A stretch of 64,000 nt of DNA from Parvicella tangerina (GTDB lineage: Bacteria > Bacteroidota > Bacteroidia > Flavobacteriales_D > Parvicellaceae), in assembly GCF_907165195.1 (NCBI RefSeq), contig NZ_OU015584.1:1364001-1428000 (forward strand), given 5' to 3'. The notes under the pieces were generated by a model, which was not told the DNA's origin, searched no databases, and worked only from the letters and a program-made list of their open reading frames with translations. The position numbers and the translations under genes were made by a program. Below are positions 17,016-26,199 of the stretch, piece by piece; the first letter of the stretch is position 1, and each line of letters starts with the position of its first letter.

Positions 17016-18239
17016 TTACCTCAAAATGATTTTTTCATATCCAATTGATGCTTCTTTCGTAAAGAGTTCCACCAGATAAACTCCTGAATCTAGAAAACTC
17101 ACATCAACCTTTTCTTCCAGATTAACCGTTTGTAAATAGCTTCCAGTCAGGTTGTAAATTCTCAGTTTTAAGCCGCTTGTTCCAGAGTCATGTTCAACAT
17201 GGATAAAACCGTCACTAGGATTGGGGTAAAGTTTAAACCTAGAGGGATGTTCACTGATTGTAGTTTCCAATGAGTTGTCGTTAATTCCTAACATATACTT
17301 CCAAACATCCAGAAATATAGGTGCTCCAGAGAGGTCTAATGGCGTTTGATTATCTCTGATCATAATGTTGTGCGTAAGATCTTCTATTCCTCCTGACGGA
17401 ACCTGTTGAAGGGTGTAAAGTTGTCGGGATTCTTCAAAAGGAAACCCCACTTCATCCACATTTACCGTGTCACCATAATTGCTCAACCCAAGAGCATTCC
17501 AGGCTTCCATTTGTTTGTAAAAGTCAACCGCATCATCATAATAGGCATTAAAACCGTAATAATTCGAGTCTGGCACTAGATGAGAGGAAGAAGGCCAGGA
17601 AGCTAATGCATTGAGAGTATCACTATAATCATTTGGTGAGGCAAACATGAGTACGCGTTGAACAGGCTCAGTCATTGCAATAACTGCAGCATGTCCACCT
17701 CCTTGTGAGTGACCAGAAACCATAATTTTGTCCCAATGAATTAAAGAGCCATCAAAAAACTGATCCCAACCTTGTCCCGGATAATTACTTTGGAGGTATT
17801 CAAGCAATTTGATCAATCGATTCTGAATGGAGTTAGCGGCATTGACATTGGCTTCAGAGCTGTAGTCAACTCCTTCAATAATCTCTTTTCTAAAGTTTAA
17901 ATAACAATTTGGATCCGTACTGCTGGCACAAGCATTGTGAGCAGAGTTCCAGTTACGATACATCAAGTTGATCACGTGATAGCCATGTTCTGTTGCTAAC
18001 GTAGGAAAGTAGGTAGTGCTGTTCGGATTATCAATTGTTCCAACCAAATGCAGTAATAAGATTTCGTTAGAAGTACTCGTTGGGTTGTAAAACACCTGAT
18101 GTTTTTTACCGAGATCTCCATTGATCCATGGATCTGTTGAATTACCCAGAACTTCTATATGCATGAGTGAATCCGGATTCATCTGAGAAAATCCAGTTAC
18201 AAGAAGAGGTAGCAAAAATAGGAGTAGTAAAAATCGCAT
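17016..18239 (-). CDS. Secreted BPSS1187-like alpha/beta hydrolase with T9SS type A tail
   Basis: A 407-residue secreted hydrolase. The signal peptide is MRFLLLLFLLPLLVTGFSQ. The nucleophile elbow is VSGHSQGGGHAAVIA; further landmarks are LLHLVGTIDNP, LMYRNWNSAHNACAS and SPNDYSD, consistent with the BPSS1187-like group of alpha/beta hydrolases that I recall. An acidic and a histidine residue (DLTHNIMI near residue 295) complete a likely triad. Residues about 335-407 (FKLYPNPSDGFIHVEH ... GVYLVELFTKEASIGYEKIIL) are a T9SS type A sorting domain. The substrate is unknown; an ester or lipid is a reasonable guess. Confidence 0.8.
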   Translation of the reverse strand: MRFLLLLFLLPLLVTGFSQMNPDSLMHIEVLGNSTDPWINGDLGKKHQVFYNPTSTSNEILLLHLVGTIDNPNSTTYFPTLATEHGYHVINLMYRNWNSAHNACASSTDPNCYLNFRKEIIEGVDYSSEANVNAANSIQNRLIKLLEYLQSNYPGQGWDQFFDGSLIHWDKIMVSGHSQGGGHAAVIAMTEPVQRVLMFASPNDYSDTLNALASWPSSSHLVPDSNYYGFNAYYDDAVDFYKQMEAWNALGLSNYGDTVNVDEVGFPFEESRQLYTLQQVPSGGIEDLTHNIMIRDNQTPLDLSGAPIFLDVWKYMLGINDNSLETTISEHPSRFKLYPNPSDGFIHVEHDSGTSGLKLRIYNLTGSYLQTVNLEEKVDVSFLDSGVYLVELFTKEASIGYEKIILR

Positions 18240-18278
18240 AGGGAGGGGGAGTTTTAGGATTTATGAGGACTAAAAATA

Positions 18279-18812
18279 CTAAATTATTTTAGCTTTAACT
18301 TTTTGAATGGTAGCTTCAAATGAAGTTCTCAGATCGTCTACCAAAATGCCTTTGTTTGAGGAGAAATTCTGATCAAAATTGGGTAATGAAAAGCTAGCTA
18401 AAATCTCTGCGCCATGTCTGGGGAATCTTTCTTCCGCCTGTGCCAGTACACTTTTACCTCCTCTAGACCCAGGAGAGGTGGACAATAGGAGCATTTTTGT
18501 CTGGTCGAAGGTTTTTGATTTTATTCTGGAAGCCCAGTCAAAAAGGTTCTTGAAAGCCGCTTCGTAGCTTCCATTGTGTTCACCCATCGAGATGATCAGA
18601 AGATCAGCTTCTTCCAGTTTCGCAACAAACTGTTTCGCACCCTCTGGATGACCTTTAGCAGACTCTACATCCACAGTAAACATGGGTACAACGTAGTCCA
18701 GAAGGTTCAAAACTTCCACATCTTCACTACGAAAATAGGTTGCAGCATAATGGGCAAATTGTCGATTGATCGATGTTGTGCTGTAAGAAGCACCAAAGGC
18801 AATTACTTTCAT
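18279..18812 (-). CDS. NADPH-dependent FMN reductase family protein
   Basis: A 177-residue flavodoxin-fold oxidoreductase. The N-terminal GASYSTTSINRQFAHYAA loop corresponds to the FMN phosphate-binding loop, and GEHNGSYEAAFKNLFDWASR to the family's isoalloxazine-binding segment (usually PEYNGS). The STSPGSRGGKSVLAQ segment also fits. It probably reduces FMN or quinones with NADPH. The gene starts two bases after the stop of the L,D-transpeptidase gene and is cotranscribed with it; a functional link is not obvious. Confidence 0.87.
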   Translation of the reverse strand: MKVIAFGASYSTTSINRQFAHYAATYFRSEDVEVLNLLDYVVPMFTVDVESAKGHPEGAKQFVAKLEEADLLIISMGEHNGSYEAAFKNLFDWASRIKSKTFDQTKMLLLSTSPGSRGGKSVLAQAEERFPRHGAEILASFSLPNFDQNFSSNKGILVDDLRTSFEATIQKVKAKII

Positions 18813-18814
18813 TG

Positions 18815-20410
18815 TTAAATCTCTTTGTTTGCAAACTTATCTGCAAAATAATACTTCTCAAACAAATCCAGCAGTAAAGTGTCTTTTTGATATACATCAA
18901 TCAAGGTTCTTAACTTTCCGGAGCTATCCGTTGCACTCGTAAAGTAACCAAAATGTACCGGGTATTTTTTCTGGGGAGTGAAGGTCTTGGTAGTTTTGTA
19001 CTTCAACAAGGTGTCCAGTGTACTTGGCCACTCTTCATTTTCTTCATTCACAAGCAGAAAGTTAGCTATCTCAAAAGGACCTTCAACTCTCACACATCCA
19101 TGACTATAGGTTCGGATATCCTTTTTAAAGAAAGATTTGCTAGGGGTATCATGAAAGTATACGGAGTGTGGATTGCTGAAAATAAATTTCACCTTTCCGA
19201 GCGCATTATAACCACCGCTTTTTTGCTTGATTTTAACACTACTGGCAGAAACATTGCTCCAATCCACATTATCCAGACTACCCCCAGAAGTAAGTACATA
19301 ACCGTTTCGTTGAAGATAGGTTGAGTCTTTCTTTTGTTTGGGGATAAGTTCATTTGAAGTAATGCTGTAAGGTACGTACCATTCAGGGTTTACGATGAAG
19401 TAGTCCAATTCACTATCTACTTCAGGGGTGCTATTGAAAGGAGTTCCAACCACCGTTCGGTTCTTGATGAGTAATGAATCTTCTACGTACAGATTAATCA
19501 TGAATTCAGGAATGTTAGCAAAGAAGTACGTTTCTCCCCAACTATCAATCCATCGCCATTTTTCTAGATTGGCGGCCGCCTGGAAGTACATTTTCTTGGT
19601 AGAAAGTTCCAACATTTGTACGGTATACTTGCCAATAAGACCATCAGCGGTTAATCCATTGCTTTTTTGGAAAGCCTTTACACCCTCCACGATTTTTTCT
19701 CCTTCATCATTTTCATTGAGGTAGTTTAACTTTACTAAAACTTCCTTTGCTTTTTTATAGGCTTCAATAGAGTCTTTTTTAAAGTTAGGGATGTAAATCG
19801 TTTCTTCGGTCAGTTCATTTTCAGTGTAAAATTTAGCTACTGCTGCTTGAAGTTGTTGATAGTAATGATGTTTAGGCTGCATCATTAAGCCCGCCTCAAC
19901 GATGTCGTCAGCAAGAAAAATCGCCAATAAATTAGTGCTGTCTTCTTTGGTTTTCAGTTGGGTAATCTGTTGGTGATAAGAAGAGGGGATAATTCCAAAT
20001 CGCAAATGTTCAACAAATTGATAGAAAGACCTGGTTAATTCAATTTCAACACTAACAGCCATGTCAGGTGTCAGGGGAGTGGGTAAAGAGTCAAAGAAGG
20101 AAGCGTTGTAATGATTAGGGTTTAGACCAAAATGATTGGCGTTTAAAATATGCTCTACAGCCGATTGCCCCTGTTGGTTCAAGTTCATGTCTTCAGCAAT
20201 CCAAAACGGGATGCTTTGAGAGTAGATGACGGCAAGGATTGAATCATTTTGAGTACTAACAGATTCTTCAAGTTGCTCTTTAAAATGCTTGAAATCTTCA
20301 TTTTCAAAAGGAGCAGCAATATCTCCTTCTTGATTCGAGACGCGTTCTGTACAGCTGCAGAAAAGAGTTGCAAGAGACAAAATCAATATGGAATAAACGA
20401 GGCTTTTCAA
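18815..20410 (-). CDS. YcbB-type L,D-transpeptidase lipoprotein
   Basis: A 531-residue cell-wall enzyme. The N terminus has a lipobox-like LATLFCSC, so the mature protein is probably lipid-anchored. A helical scaffold domain (about residues 60-200) precedes a peptidoglycan-binding segment (VKAFQKSNGLTADGLIGKYT, about 243-262). The YkuD catalytic domain carries YFHDTPSKSFF and the active-site TYSHGCVRVEGP with Cys439. This architecture is that of LdtD/YcbB, which makes 3-3 crosslinks and bypasses penicillin-sensitive enzymes. It is divergent from the arginase gene and first in an operon with the FMN reductase. Confidence 0.88.
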   Translation of the reverse strand: MKSLVYSILILSLATLFCSCTERVSNQEGDIAAPFENEDFKHFKEQLEESVSTQNDSILAVIYSQSIPFWIAEDMNLNQQGQSAVEHILNANHFGLNPNHYNASFFDSLPTPLTPDMAVSVEIELTRSFYQFVEHLRFGIIPSSYHQQITQLKTKEDSTNLLAIFLADDIVEAGLMMQPKHHYYQQLQAAVAKFYTENELTEETIYIPNFKKDSIEAYKKAKEVLVKLNYLNENDEGEKIVEGVKAFQKSNGLTADGLIGKYTVQMLELSTKKMYFQAAANLEKWRWIDSWGETYFFANIPEFMINLYVEDSLLIKNRTVVGTPFNSTPEVDSELDYFIVNPEWYVPYSITSNELIPKQKKDSTYLQRNGYVLTSGGSLDNVDWSNVSASSVKIKQKSGGYNALGKVKFIFSNPHSVYFHDTPSKSFFKKDIRTYSHGCVRVEGPFEIANFLLVNEENEEWPSTLDTLLKYKTTKTFTPQKKYPVHFGYFTSATDSSGKLRTLIDVYQKDTLLLDLFEKYYFADKFANKEI

Positions 20411-20524
20411 GGCAGTTGTTAATGGTGGACAATGTTAGTTAAAATATACGAGAAATAAATCCCTTTTGCTAAAATAGAACAACTTGTTATAATCCTTGTC
20501 AAACCTTTGTTAATTGTGATAAAA

Positions 20525-20540
20525 ATGCGTAAACTCGCAT
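20525..20540. promoter_or_regulatory. Palindrome ATGCG-N6-CGCAT upstream of arginase
   Basis: A perfect five-base inverted repeat with six-base spacer, centred 36 bases before the arginase ATG, in the divergent region between ldt and arginase. Its size fits a small dimeric repressor site, but no second copy or cognate regulator was found here. Confidence 0.3.
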
Positions 20541-20567
20541 CCTTTTATTTATTTTTTGTAAACCTTT

Positions 20568-21524
20568 ATGGAAAAGATAAGATTGATACTCAATGCTTCT
20601 GAATTAGGAGCAGGAACAAGGGGTGCAAGTTTAGGAGTTGACGCAATGAAAATTGCTTCTATCAAAGCAGGGAGTAAATACTTTGCAAACTACAATACTT
20701 CGGTTATTCCTACCCAAAATGATTTGTTATATAACGATATAAAGTTTGATAAGGCGAAGCGTATTGATGGTGTGGTTGACAATTATGAAAAATCGACAGC
20801 GATGATCAGTGAGGTGATGGAGAAAGGAGAGTATCCAATCGTGTTAACAGGAGATCATTCGTGTGCTGGGGGAACAATAGCTGGGATAAAAAAAGCTCAC
20901 CCGGATAAAAGACTCGGTGTAGTTTGGATTGATGCGCATGCAGATTTACATTCACCGTATACTTCTCCTTCAGGAAATATTCATGGAATGCCATTGGCTA
21001 CGGCTTTGAATGAAGATAACCTGGAGCATAAGATCAAGGATCTGGATGATGAACTTTCGGTTCAGTGGAATAAACTGAAGAATATGGGAGGGATTGCTCC
21101 AAAGATCAACCCAGAAGACCTTGTCTTTGTGGGGGTGAGAGATACGGAAGAACCAGAAGATTTCTACATTGCCAAACATAACATTAAAACTATTCCAGTT
21201 GAGCAGGTAAGACGCTCAGAAGTAAGAGAAATTGCAGAAGAAATACTGGCCTACCTGAAGGACTGTGATATTCTGTACGTGTCTTTTGATGTAGATAGTA
21301 TGGATTGCGATTTGATTTCATACGGTACAGGAACTCCTGTTCCGAACGGCTTAACTGAGCAAGAAGCCAGTGGTCTGATCAATAACTTGCTAATCGATAA
21401 ACGAGTGAAATGCTTTGAAGTGGTAGAGATTAACCCTTGTTTGGATAATAAACAGAACAAAATGGCAGAAACCGCTTTCAGAATATTAGAAAGCGCAACA
21501 GTGATCATCGAAAAAAGAGGCTAA
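20568..21524 (+). CDS. Arginase / ureohydrolase
   Basis: A 318-residue binuclear manganese enzyme that hydrolyses arginine to ornithine and urea, or a related guanidino compound. Metal ligands are all present: GDHS (residues 95-98), DAHADLH (122-128) and SFDVDSMD (239-246). The substrate loop SPSGNIHGMPLA (133-144) matches arginases rather than agmatinases. The insert around residues 150-180 (EDNLEHKIKDLDDELSVQWN) is longer than in RocF. The gene ends two bases before argS, so arginine catabolism and arginyl-tRNA charging are in one transcript. Confidence 0.9.
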   Translation: MEKIRLILNASELGAGTRGASLGVDAMKIASIKAGSKYFANYNTSVIPTQNDLLYNDIKFDKAKRIDGVVDNYEKSTAMISEVMEKGEYPIVLTGDHSCAGGTIAGIKKAHPDKRLGVVWIDAHADLHSPYTSPSGNIHGMPLATALNEDNLEHKIKDLDDELSVQWNKLKNMGGIAPKINPEDLVFVGVRDTEEPEDFYIAKHNIKTIPVEQVRRSEVREIAEEILAYLKDCDILYVSFDVDSMDCDLISYGTGTPVPNGLTEQEASGLINNLLIDKRVKCFEVVEINPCLDNKQNKMAETAFRILESATVIIEKRG

Positions 21525-21526
21525 AC

Positions 21527-23308
21527 ATGAATTTATATAAGCAATTGTCGGAAGCTGTCATCAATGGTTTTCAAGAATTATTTGACACGACAATTCAGGA
21601 AGGGCAGATTCAACTTCAAAAAACGAAGAAGGAGTTTGACGGACAAATCACACTGGTGGTATTTCCTTTCTTAAAACTGACCAAGAAATCACCAGAACAA
21701 AGTGGTGAGTTGATTGGAGAGTATCTCAAGGAAAAGACTCAGCTGGTAGACGATTATAATGTGGTGAAAGGTTTTTTGAACCTATCTATAGCTTCAACAG
21801 CCTGGTTGGAACTTTTTAACAACATTTTAGCCACTGAACAATATGGGCTTGCTGAGAAACCCTCTGGTAAAACGTATATGGTAGAGTACTCATCTCCAAA
21901 TACGAATAAACCTTTACATCTTGGTCACTTGAGAAATATCTTTTTGGGATATGCTGTTGCCGAAATTCTTAAAGCAAATGGACATAAAGTGGTGAAAACT
22001 CAGATCATCAATGACAGAGGGATTCACATTTGTAAGAGTATGTTGGCCTGGCAGAAATATGGTGATGGAGAAACGCCTGAATCGTCAGGAATGAAAGGAG
22101 ATCACCTGATAGGGAAGTACTACGTAAAGTTCGATCAGGAGTATAAGACTCAGATCAAGGATTTAGTATCAAAAGGTAAATCACGGGAAGAAGCAGAAAA
22201 AGAAGCTCCTATTTTAATGGAGGCTAGAGAGATGCTTAGAAAGTGGGAAGCTAAAGATCCAGAGATATATGAGTTGTGGGAAACCATGAATGCCTGGGTG
22301 TACGATGGATTTAACACTACCTACAAAACGATGGGGGTAGATTTCGATACGCTCTATTATGAGTCGGATACCTACGTTTTAGGTAAAGACATTGTGGAAG
22401 ATGGTCTCTCCAAAGGGTTGTTCTACAAGAAAGAGGACGGTTCCGTTTGGTGTGATCTGAGTGCCGAAAAAATGGATGATAAACTCTTGTTAAGAGGTGA
22501 TGGAACATCTGTTTACATGACACAAGACATCGGAACAGCTATTGAACGATACAAAGACTACCCAGATCTTTCTGGGATGATCTACACGGTGGGAAATGAA
22601 CAGAACCATCATTTTAAAGTGTTATTTGCTATTCTAAAGAAACTAGGATACGAATGGGCGAATGAATGCTATCATTTGTCTTATGGAATGGTAGAGCTAC
22701 CTGAAGGCAAGATGAAGAGTAGAGAAGGAACCGTGGTTGATGCGGATGATCTGATGGCGAGCGTAATTGGTGATGCAAGAGAAATGACTGAAGAAAGAGG
22801 TCACATTGAAGGTATGACTGACGAAGAGAAAGAAGCACTGTACGCAACAATAGGATTGGGGGGATTAAAATACTACCTGCTTAAAGTTGATCCTAAAAGC
22901 AAAATGTTATTCGACCCTAAAGAGTCGATCGATCTGAACGGAAACACTGGACCATTTATTCAGTATGCTTACGCTCGAATTCAATCGATCTTGAGAAATT
23001 CAAATGGTTTAGAGAATGCAATTTCCACAGAGCTCAAGCTCGCTGAAATAGAAATCGAATTGTTACAGCATTTAGCTGACTTTTCTGAAGTGCTCATCAA
23101 AGCAGGTAAAGAGTACTCACCAGCATTATTGGCCAATTATATTTATGACTTGGTTAAACTCTACAACTCCTTCTACCAGTCAATTAGTATTTTGAAAGAA
23201 GAGAATGAAGCGCTGAGGTTGTTTAGAATTCAGTTGAGTAAAAAAGTAGGAGAGGTGATCGCCCGAGGGATGAAATTAATTGGGGTAAATGTGCCAGATA
23301 GGATGTAG
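21527..23308 (+). CDS. argS: Arginyl-tRNA synthetase
   Basis: A 593-residue class I synthetase. The HIGH motif is HLGHLRNI in the segment NTNKPLHLGHLRN, preceded by the SSPN signature (VEYSSPNTNKPLH). The KMSKS-like motif is present in degenerate form, MKSREGTVV, as is usual for ArgRS. The N-terminal Add-1 tRNA-recognition domain (1-110) and C-terminal DALR anticodon-binding domain (PFIQYAYARIQSILR to the end MKLIGVNVPDRM) are intact, and the length is normal. It follows arginase by two bases. Confidence 0.97.
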   Translation: MNLYKQLSEAVINGFQELFDTTIQEGQIQLQKTKKEFDGQITLVVFPFLKLTKKSPEQSGELIGEYLKEKTQLVDDYNVVKGFLNLSIASTAWLELFNNILATEQYGLAEKPSGKTYMVEYSSPNTNKPLHLGHLRNIFLGYAVAEILKANGHKVVKTQIINDRGIHICKSMLAWQKYGDGETPESSGMKGDHLIGKYYVKFDQEYKTQIKDLVSKGKSREEAEKEAPILMEAREMLRKWEAKDPEIYELWETMNAWVYDGFNTTYKTMGVDFDTLYYESDTYVLGKDIVEDGLSKGLFYKKEDGSVWCDLSAEKMDDKLLLRGDGTSVYMTQDIGTAIERYKDYPDLSGMIYTVGNEQNHHFKVLFAILKKLGYEWANECYHLSYGMVELPEGKMKSREGTVVDADDLMASVIGDAREMTEERGHIEGMTDEEKEALYATIGLGGLKYYLLKVDPKSKMLFDPKESIDLNGNTGPFIQYAYARIQSILRNSNGLENAISTELKLAEIEIELLQHLADFSEVLIKAGKEYSPALLANYIYDLVKLYNSFYQSISILKEENEALRLFRIQLSKKVGEVIARGMKLIGVNVPDRM

Positions 23309-23311
23309 TTT

Positions 23312-24028
23312 TTATCTTGCTCTTTCGAATACTACCCCCATTACTTCTGACAAGTTTAATACCGTGTGCATATATTCATAAGGGATATAAACAATATCTC
23401 CGGCTTCTTGAATACATTGGTAAACTTGGGTTTCTTCAAGGTGGTCTTGAAGTTGAGGTAACTCTTCCTCGAACCAGTTTTTTGCAGTTGTCCCTTTTGG
23501 ATAAGTTTGATAATACTTGTCAACCATTTTTTTCCCTTCAGGAGATGTAGCTTCCAGAGCGTCATGAAATATCCATTTTTTTGTGCCTGAACGTAGGATG
23601 TTGAATGCATCTCTGTGAGTATGAGGTAAAGTTCCGGCTTCTACTGGTGCATGATAGAAAAAATAACGTTTGATGTTTTCGTCTGAAAAAAATAAACTAG
23701 GTATTGGAACGTCTTTGAGAATAGGAAGAAGCATTTGCTTGTTGTAGCGCTGCAAAGTCAGTGTACTTTTTCCCTTGTGAATTGCGAAGTAATTTTTGAT
23801 AGTGTCCGTTTTTCTGCTTGCCGCTGGCCGAGAGTCGTTGACAATAATACAAGGGTATTTACCTGCTTTTTTAACGATGTACTCCTTATTCCATCGCCAC
23901 ATCAAAGGCCATTTCTCAGCCCCATTCTTGATAATGACAGGCTTCCTAACATCAAAATAATCCCGAAAGAATGAGTCAATGTTAGATTCGTCAATTGTTA
24001 TTTCATCCAATGTTGCAATTTTTTTCAT
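23312..24028 (-). CDS. JmjC/cupin_8-like Fe(II)/2-oxoglutarate oxygenase
   Basis: A 238-residue cytosolic protein with a JmjC-like cupin. Two iron ligands are in PHTHRDAFNIL (His138-x-Asp140) and the distal histidine is His221 in PYEYMHTVLNL, giving the HxD...H facial triad. The N-terminal VRKPVIIKNGAEKWPLMWRW is the family's conserved entry segment. Such proteins hydroxylate proteins or small molecules, but the substrate here is unknown. The gene starts 13 bases after the sulfotransferase gene stop and is surely cotranscribed with it. It lies tail-to-tail with argS, with only three bases between. Confidence 0.82.
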   Translation of the reverse strand: MKKIATLDEITIDESNIDSFFRDYFDVRKPVIIKNGAEKWPLMWRWNKEYIVKKAGKYPCIIVNDSRPAASRKTDTIKNYFAIHKGKSTLTLQRYNKQMLLPILKDVPIPSLFFSDENIKRYFFYHAPVEAGTLPHTHRDAFNILRSGTKKWIFHDALEATSPEGKKMVDKYYQTYPKGTTAKNWFEEELPQLQDHLEETQVYQCIQEAGDIVYIPYEYMHTVLNLSEVMGVVFERAR

Positions 24029-24041
24029 AGAGGAAAAGATA

Positions 24042-24794
24042 TTAAATGGTAAATTTAGAGGGCTCCAGGTGCTTAAAATTGTCTGCCTTGAGTTTGGATT
24101 GTTTCGACTTTATGTACTCATAAAGTTTATAGTCAAACAAGTTGTTGTCTCTTATTTTTTCAAGAGTGGCATCTGGTAAGCTTAATTTAAGTGCCTGAGG
24201 TGTTTGTTTTCGGACTGTTAGTTTAGTTTTTAGTCTAATTCCAGTAGTGTTTTGAAAAGCGGTTAAGAATTTATTGTACTCATCAGTTATGCCACAGGTA
24301 ATGGATAATTCTTCAATCGTATCTATTATTTGATCAAATTCCTCTTGATTTAGTGGGGTAGGATCGGCTAAGCTTCTTCCTGATAGAAATTTGGTTTGAT
24401 AATTATGCACATGAGGAAAATTAGCATATTGTTCAAAGTCTTTTGGTATCTCTGGAAGTCTTTGTATGATTCCAGCTGCTGGATGCCCATTTTTACCATT
24501 TAACAAGTGGAATTGAAAATTAAACTCAGAGATTAATCGCTCTACAGGGTTTCGAACTAACATAAAGATTTTTGCTGAAGAAAACCTTTCTCTTGTATCT
24601 ACGTTGAATATTTCAGGCTTTTTAAAAGTCCTTTCAGTTGATTTGAAGTCCACGTGATAAATGGTAGTATCCTCGATGGTGTTTATTAAATGCGTGGGAG
24701 GAGTCGATGTTTGACTGTAACCAAATGTATCTTTCAAAAGCCCTATAAAAGACGAGCCTCCTGTTTTGGGTATGTGTATGAAAATATTCTTCAT
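24042..24794 (-). CDS. Sulfotransferase family protein
   Basis: A 250-residue PAPS-dependent sulfotransferase (Sulfotransfer_2-like). The 5'-phosphosulfate loop is IPKTGGSS (residues 8-15) and the 3'-phosphate motif is RNPVERLISEF (81-91). The middle contains HNYQTKFLSG, typical of heparan/chondroitin-like sulfotransferases that act on carbohydrate hydroxyls. There is no signal peptide, so the acceptor is cytosolic or membrane-proximal. The base composition looks more AT-rich than its neighbours by eye, which with its accessory function suggests possible horizontal acquisition; this was not computed. Confidence 0.85.
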   Translation of the reverse strand: MKNIFIHIPKTGGSSFIGLLKDTFGYSQTSTPPTHLINTIEDTTIYHVDFKSTERTFKKPEIFNVDTRERFSSAKIFMLVRNPVERLISEFNFQFHLLNGKNGHPAAGIIQRLPEIPKDFEQYANFPHVHNYQTKFLSGRSLADPTPLNQEEFDQIIDTIEELSITCGITDEYNKFLTAFQNTTGIRLKTKLTVRKQTPQALKLSLPDATLEKIRDNNLFDYKLYEYIKSKQSKLKADNFKHLEPSKFTI

Positions 24795-24862
24795 AGAAAT
24801 GCCTTCAATGATCTACAGTGTAGTGGTAAATATACCATAATATTTACTTACTTATGATGATA

Positions 24863-25624
24863 CTATAACTCCTTTTCAAGCGTCCGTGCTGCATCTTCGT
24901 AACCTTGGTTGAAGAGGCCCTCCATTTGATCCATACTTGTCTTGCTAAAAGCAGTTAGGTCAGGCTTGATAAGGATATTTGCATTTGAAGTTTGATGCAA
25001 TGTCGAGTTTTGCATCAAGTACTGAAAGCTATAGGTTAATATATCAAGCAGGTGGCTAGGTTTTTCTTGTCTATGTTTTGAATTTAGATCAACTCCGATT
25101 TTATAATTAGCCCCCATTTCACCTAGCGTTTCTATCGGTACATTTTCAACAATTCCTCCATCCACGAGTAGTTTGGAATCATGTTCAATAGGAGAAAATA
25201 CACCAGGGATACATGTACTCGCTTTTACAGCATTTGCCAATGCTCCTTCTTTTAGAACAACTTTATTTCCTGTTTCAAGGTCAGTCGCAATCATCCAAAT
25301 TGGAATTTGAGCATCTTCAATCCTTTTATCTCCCAAATGTTCGGCAAGAATAGTCTCCATTTTATCATTAGACATTAGACCATATTTAGAAAGACGTATA
25401 GAAGTGATGTCCATCCAGTTCATTTCAATGGCAATCTCTTTTATTTTCTGCCAATGCATGCCAAAAGCATAAAATGCTCCAACAAAAGCACCTATGCTTG
25501 TGCCTGCGATATAATCAACTTTTACTTCAAACTCCTCCAAAGCTTTTAAAACACCAACGTGAGCAGCTCCTAAAACAGCTCCTCCCCCCAGTGCTAAACC
25601 AATCTTTTGCCTTTCTTGTGCCAT
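24863..25624 (-). CDS. Patatin-like phospholipase (RssA/YchK-like)
   Basis: A 253-residue cytosolic lipid acyl hydrolase. The oxyanion loop is LALGGGAVLGAAHVG (10-24), the nucleophile Ser43 lies in GTSIGAF, and the aspartate Asp155 in LLVDGGIVENVP, so the Ser-Asp dyad is complete. Length and motifs match bacterial RssA/YchK proteins. It is 68 bases downstream of the sulfotransferase gene start on the same strand and may head the same transcript. Substrate unknown. Confidence 0.9.
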   Translation of the reverse strand: MAQERQKIGLALGGGAVLGAAHVGVLKALEEFEVKVDYIAGTSIGAFVGAFYAFGMHWQKIKEIAIEMNWMDITSIRLSKYGLMSNDKMETILAEHLGDKRIEDAQIPIWMIATDLETGNKVVLKEGALANAVKASTCIPGVFSPIEHDSKLLVDGGIVENVPIETLGEMGANYKIGVDLNSKHRQEKPSHLLDILTYSFQYLMQNSTLHQTSNANILIKPDLTAFSKTSMDQMEGLFNQGYEDAARTLEKEL

Positions 25625-25701
25625 CTATTCGTAATTATCTACTAAGGTAGTTATTCAATATTAAGTGGCTTTAGATGATTCAAACATTTAGAGCAAACCT
25701 T

Positions 25702-25709
25702 TATTTTTG
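25702..25709 (+). promoter_or_regulatory. Candidate -7 box TATTTTTG
   Basis: TAnnTTTG match 17 bases before the Dabb lipoprotein ATG; no TTG at the -33 distance. Confidence 0.3.
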
Positions 25710-25726
25710 CTGTTTAAACTATTATT

Positions 25727-26185
25727 ATGAAAAAGCATTTTTTATTAGCTCTAATCTCGGTAGTTGCGTTCTCTTGTTCATCGCATGAAGGAGATACAAC
25801 TTCTGAAACACAAGAAATAAAAGAAGAAGTAGTTGTTGAAACAATTACAGAAACTGAAGACGAAACTGGATTTATCCATACCGTATTCTTCTGGATGGAC
25901 TCAACGCTTACAGATGAGCAGATCAGTGAATTTGAAGCAGGAATGGAGAACCTGTTGAATATTGAGTCAATTTATCATGGATATTACGGACCTCCAGCTA
26001 TGACTCCAAGAGAAGTAGTGGATAATTCATACGATTATGCGTTTGTAGTTCACTTCAAGAGCAAGCAAGATCAAGACCTTTATCAAAAGGATTCTTTGCA
26101 TTTGCAATTTATAGCTGATTATAAATCCTACTGGACAAGAATACAGATCTATGATAATTTGGTGAATGCTAATTCCTCACACTGA
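25727..26185 (+). CDS. Dabb (stress-responsive A/B barrel) lipoprotein
   Basis: A 152-residue lipoprotein. The lipobox SVVAFSCSS places Cys17 as the lipidated residue. An acidic linker (about 22-45) leads to a dimeric alpha/beta-barrel (Dabb) domain from about residue 48: IHTVFFWMDSTLTDEQ, YGPPAMTPREVVDNSYDYAFVVHF, and LHLQFIADYKSYW. Dabb domains are usually cytosolic, so a membrane-anchored copy is a Bacteroidota speciality. Enzymatic activity is uncertain. It is followed by the operator region of the DUF4386 gene. Confidence 0.8.
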   Translation: MKKHFLLALISVVAFSCSSHEGDTTSETQEIKEEVVVETITETEDETGFIHTVFFWMDSTLTDEQISEFEAGMENLLNIESIYHGYYGPPAMTPREVVDNSYDYAFVVHFKSKQDQDLYQKDSLHLQFIADYKSYWTRIQIYDNLVNANSSH

Positions 26186-26199
26186 TCTCTTTTTCATTT

